Source: Mailhella sp.
GTDB lineage: Bacteria > Desulfobacterota > Desulfovibrionia > Desulfovibrionales > Desulfovibrionaceae
Direction of reading: 5' to 3'
NCBI GenBank assembly: GCA_020024815.1
Contig: JAHHTE010000111.1
Location: 1 to 6,913, forward strand
Length of the DNA stretch: 6,913 nt
The notes beneath the pieces were generated by a model, which saw only the letters and a program-made list of their open reading frames with translations, made no database searches and had not been told where the DNA came from. A program made the position numbers and the translations under genes. Below, piece by piece: positions 1 to 6,456 of this stretch. How positions within the stretch are numbered: the first letter of the stretch is position 1; every line of letters begins with the position of its first letter.

Positions 1-72
1 AAGCCCCTTATTAAACGTGATACTATGTAATAGTAGAATAAAGATGAAAATACTAGATAAACAAGTTATTAT
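1..72. other. Left-edge A+T-rich noncoding DNA
   Basis: No coding region with a start codon and ribosome site is visible here. The stretch lies downstream of phoR and its hairpin. The first ten bases (AAGCCCCTTA) are nearly the reverse complement of bases 87-97, so the two could pair around the intervening 76 bases, but I see no known element that this defines. The next downstream gene, if any, lies outside the window. Confidence 0.5.
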
Positions 73-127
73 TTAAAAAGTTTTGTAAGGGGTTTTAGGG
101 GGAGAAACTTTTGTTTTCCCCCTAAAA
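73..127 (-). repeat. Hairpin repeat copy 1, likely phoR 3' terminator
   Basis: Read on the minus strand this begins 18 bases after the phoR stop codon. The hairpin at 93-127 has ten perfect pairs (TTTTAGGGGG with CCCCCTAAAA), then further A/T pairs and a C-G pair around an AAAA loop, with one bulged base. It is followed by CCCCTTACAAAACTTTTTAA, which resembles the segment after the hairpins at 1588-1625 and 6485-6522. There is no T-run directly after the stem; the TTTTT comes about 16 bases later. A role as the end of the phoR transcript is inferred from position and stem strength. Confidence 0.6.
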
Positions 128-148
128 ATTATTTAAAACTACACCCTA
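126..148 (-). repeat. 23-base repeat at the phoR stop codon (copy A)
   Basis: On the minus strand this starts with the phoR stop codon TAG and runs TAGGGTGT then TAAATAATTT. It matches 6835-6857 at 20 of 23 positions, and in both places the TAG is the stop codon of a minus-strand reading frame. The right-edge copy is one arm of a palindrome. This copy has lost, or never had, the matching second arm. Confidence 0.6.
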
Positions 149-1456
149 AAATGTCAAACTTATTTTTGTTCCTTTTTGTTCTTCGCTTTCAATAGCAATT
201 TGCATATTATGTAATTGTGCAGCGTGCTTTACAATGCTAAGCCCTAATCCAGAGCCACCTGTTTTTGAATTATGGCTTTTATCTACTCGGAAAAATCTTT
301 CAAAAATTCTTTCATGGTATTTTTTATCTATTCCAATTCCAGTATCTTCAATAATAATTTTATTTTTATTAAATGTTTTTCCTATCCATATTTTAACTTC
401 GCCATTTTCTTTATTATACTTTATGGCATTCTCAATAAGATTTTGTAACATTTCATCAAGAATACTTGGTATACCTTGAATATGAATTTTTTCTCCTGTT
501 AATTGAATATGAATATTTTTTTGTGTAACTTGCTCTGTAAAACGGTTACAAACATCAACAGCAAGTTGAAATAGGTTTACATTTTCTTTATTATAAGAAA
601 TTTTTTCTTCATCTAGTTTTGAGATAAGTATAATATTATCAATAAGTTCTATTAATCTTTGTGCTTCATCATAAATACGAGAAGAAAATTTTTGTATATC
701 TTCTTGTTTTGCAATACCATTTTTAATGAGTTCTGTATAACCACTTATGGAAGTTAAAGGAGTTTTTAATTCATGGGAAACATTGGCAGAAAATTCTTTA
801 CGCATTCTATTTAATGCTTCTTGCTCAAGATTTTGTTTTTCAATTTTTGTAAGTAATGGCATGATTTCATCATAATTTTGATTTGCCAAAGGATTAGATA
901 AATCTATTTTGTTAATAGGATAAATAATTTTACTTGTTTTGTAACGAGAAAAAATTATTACAAAACCAAACATAATTAATCCTGTTATAAAAATTATAGG
1001 CAAAAATTTTAAGGTAATTACCCAAACAGATTCATAACTTCTTGAAATACGCAAATAATTTCCATTTGGTAATTGTTCAGCATAATAAAGAAATTTCTCT
1101 TTTAACGTACTTGAAGTTCTAATATCTTGTCCTATTCCTTTTTGTAAAGCTTCTTGAATTTCAGGACGTTGTAAATGATTTTCAAAATCAATGCCTTTAT
1201 TGGTATCGTATAAAACCTTTCCTGTACTATCAATGACAGTAATACGCGTATTAAAAAGAGCTGTATCAATAGTGTTTAATAAGTTCTCTGTATTATTCAG
1301 TAAATTTTTAACATAAATTGCTTGTTCTACTATTTGATTTTTCGCAATATGTATAGATTGATTATATACAATAAAAACAAAAGAGCCATAAGCAAGACTT
1401 AATGCCACTACAATAACAAGAAACATACTTTTTTGAATTTTTGTTGCTAATTTCAT
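146..1456 (-). CDS. phoR: PhoR-type phosphate sensor histidine kinase, without PAS domain
   Basis: Membrane histidine kinase, 436 residues, that would phosphorylate the response regulator encoded just upstream. Layout: membrane segment about 11-31; extracytoplasmic sensor domain about 32-145 of the Cache/PAS-like fold, with RITVIDSTGKVLYD at 71-84 and NHLQRPEIQEAL at 93-104; second membrane segment about 146-169; a short linker with coiled-coil character (about 171-218); the phosphoacceptor helix SHELKTPL at 227-234 (His228); and the ATPase domain with N box around Asn343, DTGIG at 371-375, FERFFR at 385-390 and GGSGLGL at 400-406. All catalytic boxes are intact. Relatives I remember from Clostridia carry a PAS domain between the linker and the His helix; here only about 48 residues separate membrane and His domain. 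The ATG at 1456 precedes a typical Lys-rich cytoplasmic N-terminus, but its ribosome site (GAGTG) is weak. It is preceded by a 176-base gap with its own candidate promoter, so it may be transcribed apart from phoB. Confidence 0.92.
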   Translation of the reverse strand: MKLATKIQKSMFLVIVVALSLAYGSFVFIVYNQSIHIAKNQIVEQAIYVKNLLNNTENLLNTIDTALFNTRITVIDSTGKVLYDTNKGIDFENHLQRPEIQEALQKGIGQDIRTSSTLKEKFLYYAEQLPNGNYLRISRSYESVWVITLKFLPIIFITGLIMFGFVIIFSRYKTSKIIYPINKIDLSNPLANQNYDEIMPLLTKIEKQNLEQEALNRMRKEFSANVSHELKTPLTSISGYTELIKNGIAKQEDIQKFSSRIYDEAQRLIELIDNIILISKLDEEKISYNKENVNLFQLAVDVCNRFTEQVTQKNIHIQLTGEKIHIQGIPSILDEMLQNLIENAIKYNKENGEVKIWIGKTFNKNKIIIEDTGIGIDKKYHERIFERFFRVDKSHNSKTGGSGLGLSIVKHAAQLHNMQIAIESEEQKGTKISLTF

Positions 1457-1470
1457 ACTGCACTCTAAAT

Positions 1471-1626
1471 AGAATAATTTTAAATATACTACAATAACAT
1501 AGTATTATCTATGCAATTTTTCATAATGTAGAAAAACAAAAGTTGTTTGATATAAAAAATTTTGATTAAAAAATTTTGAGGAGAGAGTTTGAGAGAGGAA
1601 CTTTTTCAAAAGTTCTTCTCTCAAAA
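1471..1626 (-). repeat. Hairpin-plus-promoter repeat module, copy 2 (phoB-phoR gap)
   Basis: Read on the minus strand, this starts 7 bases after the phoB stop and fills most of the gap before phoR. The stem at 1588-1625 has arms TTTGAGAGAAGAACTTT and AAAGTTCCTCTCTCAAA with a short loop and one A-C mismatch. It is followed by CTCTCTCCTCAAAATTTTTT, whose first part repeats the right arm and could pair with the left arm instead, which would put a T-run directly after the stem. Of the first 63 bases, 56 match the copy at 6485-6547. Similarity continues past the T-runs through TCTACAT, ATAGATAATA and ATTTAAAAT. It may attenuate or end transcription after phoB. Confidence 0.7.
1504..1532 (-). promoter_or_regulatory. 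Candidate phoR promoter inside repeat copy 2
   Basis: On the minus strand, TCTACA (4 of 6 matches to the -35 consensus) and GATAAT (5 of 6 to the -10 consensus) are 17 bases apart. This would start transcription roughly 40 bases before the phoR ATG. The same two hexamers with the same spacing recur in the other repeat copy at 6584-6612 although the spacer differs, which supports function. No experimental evidence is available. Confidence 0.45.
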
Positions 1627-1632
1627 AAAAAA

Positions 1633-2301
1633 TTAACTTATCTTATACCCTACACCGCGTATTGTTTCTATGATATTGCCTTTTTCCCCTAGTTTTTGGC
1701 GTAATGTTTTTATGTGAGCGTCAACAGTTCTTGTTTCACCATAAAAACTTAATCCCCAAATTTCATCTAATAAGGTATCTCTGGAAATAACAATACCATG
1801 ATTGGAAAGTAATTTTTTTAATAATTCAAATTCCTTTAGTGTAAGATTAATATGTTCATTATCACATATTACTTCATGTTTTTGTGTATCAATAGTAATG
1901 CCAGCATAATTAATACTATTTTGTGTTTCTTTTGGTGGGTTACTTCTTCTTAGCAAGGCTTTAACTCTAGCTACAAGTTCCATAATTCCAAAAGGTTTTG
2001 TAATGTAATCATCAGCTCCTAAATCAAGTCCATGCACTTTATCAAATTCTGAACTTTTTGCGGTAAGCATAATAAGAGGAATATTTTTTGTTTTAGGAGA
2101 AGAACGAAGACTTTTAATAATTTCAAAACCATCTTTTTCTGGAAGCATAACATCAAGCAAAATAAGACTTGGGGTTATTTCTTGCAGTTTTTGCTCAAGC
2201 TCTTTATGGTCGCAAAGACCTATGGCTTCAAAGCCAGTTGATTGCAATGAATAAAGTATCAATTCACGAATATTGGCATCATCTTCTACACAAAAAATCA
2301 T
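1633..2301 (-). CDS. phoB: PhoB-type phosphate response regulator (OmpR family)
   Basis: Two-domain transcription factor of 222 residues. Receiver domain about 1-118: acidic cluster Glu6-Asp7-Asp8, phosphoacceptor Asp50 in LILLDVMLP, Thr80, and Lys102 in ITKPF. Winged-helix DNA-binding domain about 127-222: LTLKEFELL at 153-161, recognition helix region RTVDAHIKTLRQKLG at 191-205, and the closing IRGVGYKI. When phosphorylated by the neighbouring kinase it should bind Pho boxes and activate the pst promoter upstream. The ATG at 2301 was chosen because it gives the normal start of a receiver domain (MIFCVEDD), lies one base after the phoU stop (TAA-T-ATG) and has AAGGA about 7 bases upstream. 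A start at 2382 would add 27 unrelated residues read inside phoU. The YycF/WalR branch looks similar, but the operon context favours PhoB. Confidence 0.93.
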   Translation of the reverse strand: MIFCVEDDANIRELILYSLQSTGFEAIGLCDHKELEQKLQEITPSLILLDVMLPEKDGFEIIKSLRSSPKTKNIPLIMLTAKSSEFDKVHGLDLGADDYITKPFGIMELVARVKALLRRSNPPKETQNSINYAGITIDTQKHEVICDNEHINLTLKEFELLKKLLSNHGIVISRDTLLDEIWGLSFYGETRTVDAHIKTLRQKLGEKGNIIETIRGVGYKIS

Positions 2302-2302
2302 A

Positions 2303-2968
2303 TTAATCCTTATTTTCGTTAGAGTAAATTTTATGAATACCTGTAATGGCAAACTCCACCCACTCTGCAATATTTGTTGCATGATCCCCTATGCGTTCAA
2401 GATATTTTGCAATCATAATTAAATCAATAGCAAGTTTTCCTTGTTCAAGTTTATTTTTATCAATAAGCAAAATAAGTTCTTGCTTAATGCTTTCAAATAA
2501 ATCATCAACAATCTTATCTTGATTAATAATTTTTTGTGTTAAAACAAGGTCTTGTTTCACATACGCTGTAATACTATCAGAAACCATTGCAGACACATTT
2601 TTACTCATTTCACGAATTTTTGAAACATCAAAATCTTCATAAGCATTTTTATGTAAAACAATGTCTGCTATATCTGCTGCTTGATCGCCAATACGCTCCA
2701 TATCTGTAATAATTTTTAATGCCGCAGAAATTTCTCGTAAATCACGAGCAACTGGTTGTTGTTGTAAAAGAAGTTTAAGGCAAAGATTTTCAATAATTTT
2801 TTCTGTTTCATCAATATCTGATTCAATTTCTAAAATAGATCGAGCTTTACAGCTATCATTTTTCAAAAGAGAAGAAGTTGCTTTGCAAATAGCAATTTCA
2901 CAAAGTTCACCCATATAAATTAAATGCTCATGTAATTTTTCTAATTCTTCATTAAAACGTGTTCTCAT
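2303..2968 (-). CDS. phoU: PhoU phosphate signalling regulator
   Basis: Cytoplasmic all-helical regulator, 221 residues, the usual length. It shows the two tandem three-helix repeats of the family. Each ends in its metal-binding signature: MERIGDQAADIAD at 90-102 and LERIGDHATNIAE at 190-202. In characterised systems PhoU links the Pst transporter with PhoR, keeps PhoR in phosphatase mode when phosphate is plentiful, and restrains uptake. The ATG overlaps the pstB stop codon by one base (TAATG), so translation is probably coupled. It also has a good ribosome site, AGGAAGG, about 9 bases upstream within the last pstB codons. The gene ends one base before phoB, which places the negative regulator between transporter and two-component genes. 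Confidence 0.96.
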   Translation of the reverse strand: MRTRFNEELEKLHEHLIYMGELCEIAICKATSSLLKNDSCKARSILEIESDIDETEKIIENLCLKLLLQQQPVARDLREISAALKIITDMERIGDQAADIADIVLHKNAYEDFDVSKIREMSKNVSAMVSDSITAYVKQDLVLTQKIINQDKIVDDLFESIKQELILLIDKNKLEQGKLAIDLIMIAKYLERIGDHATNIAEWVEFAITGIHKIYSNENKD

Positions 2969-3717
2969 TATCCAAACCTTCCTGTAATATAATCTTCTGT
3001 TCTTTTATCCTGTGGAATACTAAAAAGCTTTTCTGTGCTATTGTATTCAACAACTTCACCCAAAAGAAAAAATGCTGTATTATCAGATATACGCGTTGCT
3101 TGTTGCATATTATGCGTTACAATTACAATGGTATATTCCTTTTTTAATTCAATAACTAAATCTTCTATTTTAGCAGTGGAAATAGGATCTAAAGCACTTG
3201 TAGGCTCGTCCATAAGCAATACATCTGGATTAATTGCTAAAGCCCTTGCAATACATAAACGTTGTTGCTGTCCACCTGATAGACCTAATGCATTATTTTT
3301 TAATCTAGCCTTACTTTCTTCCCAAATAGCAGCTCTTTGTAAGGAAGTTTCAACTATTTCATCAAGTTGAGATTTTTTTGTTATCCCATGTGTTCTTGGA
3401 CCATAAGCAATATTATCATAAATACTCATTGGAAAAAGATTAGGTTTTTGGAAAACCATACCTACTTTTTTCCGTAAAATATTAACATCATATTCTGTAT
3501 AAATATTTTTATCATCAAGTAAAAAAGTTCCTTGAATTTTACAATCAGGAATAAGGTCGTTCATTCTATTAATAGATTTTAAAAGTGTGGATTTTCCACA
3601 GCCAGAAGGACCAATAAAAGCTGTTACATTATTGGCTTGAATGGAAAGATTAATATTTTTCAATGCATGAAAATCTGCATAAAAAAGATTAACATTTTGA
3701 ATGGCTATTTTTTCCAT
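2968..3717 (-). CDS. pstB: Phosphate ABC transporter ATP-binding protein PstB
   Basis: ATPase subunit of the phosphate importer, 249 residues, acting as a dimer on the cytoplasmic face of PstC-PstA. All ABC motifs are present: Walker A GPSGCGKST at 36-44, Q-loop Gln90 in VFQKPNLFPMSIYDN, signature LSGGQQQR at 146-153, Walker B VLLMDEP at 166-172, D-loop SALD at 174-177, and the H-loop His202. The stretch KSINRMNDL at 47-55, the FPMSIYDN segment and the ending DYITGRFG are typical of PstB rather than of other ABC ATPases. The ATG at 3717 has AAAGGAAA as ribosome site and follows the pstA stop by 11 bases. No residue expected for ATP hydrolysis is missing. Confidence 0.98.
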   Translation of the reverse strand: MEKIAIQNVNLFYADFHALKNINLSIQANNVTAFIGPSGCGKSTLLKSINRMNDLIPDCKIQGTFLLDDKNIYTEYDVNILRKKVGMVFQKPNLFPMSIYDNIAYGPRTHGITKKSQLDEIVETSLQRAAIWEESKARLKNNALGLSGGQQQRLCIARALAINPDVLLMDEPTSALDPISTAKIEDLVIELKKEYTIVIVTHNMQQATRISDNTAFFLLGEVVEYNSTEKLFSIPQDKRTEDYITGRFG

Positions 3718-3728
3718 TGTATTTCCTT

Positions 3729-4601
3729 TTATATTTTTACAAGTTTTTTAGCCACATAATAAGAAAGGCTATTGATGAAAATAATTAATAATAAAAGAAT
3801 AACCGCCGTAGCATAGGCTTGATTCATATAAAGTCCTTCATTGGCTAAATTAAACATATGAATTGCCAATGTTCTTCCAGAGCTAAAGACACTATCAGGC
3901 ATTTGAGCCACTGTTCCAGAGGTATAAACTAACGCAGCAGTTTCCCCAACTATACGCCCAATAGAAAGAATAATACCTGCCAAGATACCGGGTATTGCTG
4001 TGGGTAAAACTATACGGAAAATAGTTCTTAATTTACCAGCACCAAGCCCATAACTTCCCTCACGATAAATAACAGGAACAGCAAGCAAAGCTTCTTCAGT
4101 GGTACGAATTAAAAGTGGTAAAATCATAATAGTTAAGGTTAATGCTCCAGCTAATAAAGAAAAACCAAAACCACAACTAATAACAAAAAATAACATTCCA
4201 AATAATCCATAAACAATGGAAGGAATACCTGCTAAGGTAATTGTAGTTAATCGAATAAAATGAATAAATTTATTTTGTTGGTTTGCATACTCCACAAGAT
4301 AAATTGCAGAAAAAATTCCTAAGGGTACAGCAAAAAGAAGTGATAATAAGGTTACAATAACAGTATTAAATAAAGCTGGTACAACAGAGGCATTTTGCGA
4401 TGTATATGTCAAAGAAAAAAGTGAGGCTTGAATATGTGGAATACCTTTAACTGTAATATGTAAAATAAGATACATAAGAGTTGAAAATGTAAGTATTGCA
4501 GAACCAAAAACTAACAACATAAGCAAACATGAACTGGGTGAATTTTTATACACAATGATTTTTTGTTGTAATTTTTGTGTAAAAAATGATGAACTATCCA
4601 T
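3729..4601 (-). CDS. pstA: Phosphate ABC transporter permease PstA
   Basis: Inner-membrane permease subunit, 290 residues, which pairs with PstC to form the phosphate channel. Hydrophobic segments are visible at about 25-50, 74-104, 118-142, 144-167, 199-225 and 262-285, consistent with the six-helix PstA plan. Family motifs include LAGIPSIVYGLFG at 123-135 and the ATPase-contacting loop EGSYGLGAGKLRTIFRIVLP (181-200), followed by GRIVGETAAL. The start at 4601 has AAGGAA as ribosome site at good spacing and gives a hydrophilic N-terminus (about 20 residues) before the first membrane helix. It follows pstC after 26 bases with no hairpin or promoter between them. Confidence 0.96.
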   Translation of the reverse strand: MDSSSFFTQKLQQKIIVYKNSPSSCLLMLLVFGSAILTFSTLMYLILHITVKGIPHIQASLFSLTYTSQNASVVPALFNTVIVTLLSLLFAVPLGIFSAIYLVEYANQQNKFIHFIRLTTITLAGIPSIVYGLFGMLFFVISCGFGFSLLAGALTLTIMILPLLIRTTEEALLAVPVIYREGSYGLGAGKLRTIFRIVLPTAIPGILAGIILSIGRIVGETAALVYTSGTVAQMPDSVFSSGRTLAIHMFNLANEGLYMNQAYATAVILLLLIIFINSLSYYVAKKLVKI

Positions 4602-4627
4602 ACAAATTCCTTAACTATTTTGTATTC

Positions 4628-5494
4628 TTATTTTCTTTTATTGAGAACAGCAAGAACACCGTTAATCAATAAAATAAAGAGAAAAAGCACTACCCCAGTA
4701 GCAATAAGAGCGTCCCTATGTAAACCAGTGGCATAACCCATTTCAATAACAACGTTAGCTGTAAGTGTTCTTGCTCCTTGAAAAATATCACTAGGAATAC
4801 GTGCTTGGTTACCTGCAACCATAATAACAGCCATAGTTTCCCCAATAGCTCTACCTATTCCCAAAACTATACTTGCCAAAATACCTGATTTTGCAGCTGG
4901 AATGATAACGGAAAAAATAGCTTTTTCATGCGTTGCTCCAAGTGCTAACGCTCCCTCATAATATAATTTTGGTACAGCTTTTAATGCAGACTCTGTTACA
5001 CTGATAATAGTTGGTAAAATCATTATTCCTAATAAAATAGACGCAGTTAATAAACTATTACCATTGCCACCCATTCCCAAAAAACGCCCAAAATCTTTGA
5101 CTAATGGAACAATTACAATAAGCCCAAAAAAACCATAAACAACAGAAGGAATACCAGCTAAAATATCCGTAGCAATTTTTAAGGGTTTATAAAATAATGT
5201 AGGACAATAAAAAGCCATAAAAATAGCTGTAAGTATACCAATAGGAACACCAATAACAATAGCACCAAACGTTACATAAATACTCCCAATAATCATAGGG
5301 AATATGCCATATATATCTATATTTGGTCGCCAGATTGTTCCAAAAAGAAATTCAAAAACACCAATTTCTGCTAAGGCGTTTGCACCATTGCTAAAAAGGA
5401 AAAAGCAAATAAGTGCTACTGCAAGCACAGATGTACAAGCAGTAGCAAAAAAAACGCCTCGCATGATTTTTTCATTCAAAGCATTGGAAAACAT
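4628..5494 (-). CDS. pstC: Phosphate ABC transporter permease PstC
   Basis: Inner-membrane permease subunit of the phosphate importer, 288 residues from the chosen start. Hydrophobic segments lie at about 13-35, 64-96, 107-131, 148-170, 198-226 and 262-283. Diagnostic motifs are LAGIPSVVYGFFG at 112-124, the cytoplasmic coupling loop EGALALGATHEKAIFSVIIP (180-199) and GRAIGETMAV at 214-223. The ATG at 5494 overlaps the pstS stop by one base (TAATG), the same junction as pstB-phoU, and gives MFSNALNEKIMRG, a normal PstC N-terminus. An in-frame TTG at 5515 would add seven residues and overlap pstS by 22 bases; I consider that less likely. No good ribosome site lies at normal distance before the ATG, so translation probably depends on ribosomes finishing pstS. 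Confidence 0.95.
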   Translation of the reverse strand: MFSNALNEKIMRGVFFATACTSVLAVALICFFLFSNGANALAEIGVFEFLFGTIWRPNIDIYGIFPMIIGSIYVTFGAIVIGVPIGILTAIFMAFYCPTLFYKPLKIATDILAGIPSVVYGFFGLIVIVPLVKDFGRFLGMGGNGNSLLTASILLGIMILPTIISVTESALKAVPKLYYEGALALGATHEKAIFSVIIPAAKSGILASIVLGIGRAIGETMAVIMVAGNQARIPSDIFQGARTLTANVVIEMGYATGLHRDALIATGVVLFLFILLINGVLAVLNKRK

Positions 5495-6366
5495 TATTTT
5501 GAAACCATATCCCAACTTGTTGTATTACCAAGATAAATTTCTTTTACTTGTGTTGTTGTAAGGTTTTCTATTGGATTACTTTTATTGATAATAACAGCAA
5601 TTCCGTCAGTAGCAATAACAGTTGCTTTTAAGCCTTGTTTAATTTCTTGTTCTTTTAATCCACGAGAAGCAAGACCAATATCGTATGTTTTATTAATGGT
5701 TGACATCATGCCAGTAGTGGAATCATTTACTTGTAATTCAATTTCTGCTTGTGGATTTACTTTTTTATACGCTTCTGCAAGTTTTTCCATAACAGGAGCA
5801 ACAGAAGAAGAACCACCTACAATGGCTTTCCCTTGTACTTTATTTACTTGATATGCTTTTGTATTATTAAGTGGAATATAACCAGCTTGACTTACAATTT
5901 TTTGTCCCTCTGTGCTAAGAATAAAATTAATAAAATCTTTTGCTGTTTGATTTTGCACATCACCTAATGTAGCTATATTGAATGGACGTGATACTGGATA
6001 TTGTCCATTTTGAATATTTGCTACGGTTGCTTCTGCATTATTAATCTTTACAGCTTTTACACTATCATTTAATGCTCCAAGTGAGGTATAGCCAATAGCA
6101 TATTCATCACCAGAAATAGTGGTCATCATAACAGAGGTACTATTGGTAATTTGAGCATCAAGAGTGGTGAGATCAGCTTTTTTTCCTTTGATTTCACCCA
6201 TAATTTCAAATAATTCAACAAATGCCCCACGAGTACCAGAACCTTCTTCACGAGAAATAACAGTAATAGAAGAAGTTTTGTCAAAAGCTTGTGCAAAATC
6301 AACACCTTGTGTTGCAAATAAAAGCCCTGCAGTTAAACCACTTGCCACAATTTTTTTGATGTTCAT
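5494..6366 (-). CDS. pstS: Circularly permuted periplasmic phosphate-binding protein PstS
   Basis: Substrate-binding protein of the phosphate importer, 290 residues. A signal peptide (Lys4-Lys5, hydrophobic 6-19) ends in AQA at 25-27; there is no lipobox cysteine, so the mature protein should be soluble in the periplasm. The halves are in swapped order. Residues 33-165 match the usual second half: phosphate loop SREEGSGTRGAF at 38-49, AIGYTSLGAL at 90-99, SRPFNIAT at 126-133, and the usual C-terminal end EGQKIVSQAGYIPL at 153-166. After a short linker, residues 181-290 match the usual first half: VGGSSSVAPVMEKL at 183-196, DIGLASR at 229-235, DGIAVIIN at 254-261, and a hinge-like YLGNTTSWDMV at 278-288 that ends the protein. 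All expected phosphate-contact loops are present. The start has AAAGGAG 6 bases upstream. It is first in the operon, behind the putative Pho-regulated promoter. Confidence 0.93.
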   Translation of the reverse strand: MNIKKIVASGLTAGLLFATQGVDFAQAFDKTSSITVISREEGSGTRGAFVELFEIMGEIKGKKADLTTLDAQITNSTSVMMTTISGDEYAIGYTSLGALNDSVKAVKINNAEATVANIQNGQYPVSRPFNIATLGDVQNQTAKDFINFILSTEGQKIVSQAGYIPLNNTKAYQVNKVQGKAIVGGSSSVAPVMEKLAEAYKKVNPQAEIELQVNDSTTGMMSTINKTYDIGLASRGLKEQEIKQGLKATVIATDGIAVIINKSNPIENLTTTQVKEIYLGNTTSWDMVSK

Positions 6367-6370
6367 AAGA

Positions 6371-6379
6371 ACTCCTTTT
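6371..6379 (-). promoter_or_regulatory. Ribosome binding site of pstS
   Basis: On the minus strand the sequence reads AAAAGGAGT, with GGAG placed about 6 bases before the pstS ATG. This is the best Shine-Dalgarno match in the operon and fits the need for much more binding protein than permease. Confidence 0.75.
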
Positions 6380-6400
6380 GTTTTGTTTCATTTGCAAGTG

Positions 6401-6456
6401 GTTATAAAAAGGAAATGTAAAATAAAAAGGTATGATTTTGTAAAAATATTGTGAAA
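6401..6456 (-). promoter_or_regulatory. Candidate pst promoter with Pho-box-like direct repeat
   Basis: On the minus strand, 6456-6439 reads TTTCACAATATTTTTACA: two 7-base units, TTTCACA and TTTTACA, spaced 11 bases start to start. That is the geometry of PhoB boxes (TGTCATA-like units with 4-base spacers), though the units are poor matches to the E. coli consensus. Possible -10 hexamers are TATTTT about 14 bases downstream and TATAAC at 6406-6401; no good -35 accompanies either, as expected for an activator-dependent promoter. Assignment rests on position before pstS and repeat spacing, and A+T-rich DNA easily produces such matches. Confidence 0.4.

Noticed and set aside
1..97. Inverted repeat AAGCCCCTTA / TAAGGGGTTTT flanking 76 bases as a mobile element
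   Set aside because: Only about ten bases with a mismatch, no target duplication visible and no gene inside; one arm is already part of the hairpin repeat.
1498..1513. Small palindrome CATAG-N6-CTATG as an operator before phoR
   Set aside because: Five-base arms in A+T-rich DNA are expected by chance, and it overlaps the candidate -10 without further support.
2302..2382. Extended phoB start 81 bases upstream
   Set aside because: It would overlap phoU and add 27 residues absent from receiver domains. The ATG at 2301 has a ribosome site and the normal N-terminus.
2959..3370. Plus-strand reading frames opposite pstB and elsewhere opposite the pst genes
   Set aside because: They mirror strongly conserved minus-strand genes, have no ribosome sites or recognisable domains, and contain low-complexity translations.
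5495..5515. TTG start for pstC at 5515
   Set aside because: It gives a longer overlap with pstS and non-family residues. The ATG at 5494 forms a TAATG junction like that of pstB-phoU.
6126..6317. Minus-strand frame of 63 codons inside pstS, rich in leucine and lysine
   Set aside because: It is an out-of-frame shadow of pstS; its composition reflects A+T-rich codons read in the wrong phase.
5494..6366. PstS as a truncated pseudogene or a fusion of two fragments
   Set aside because: There is one unbroken frame with a signal peptide, complete motifs from both lobes and a clean linker; length is close to normal. Swapped order explains it better than decay.
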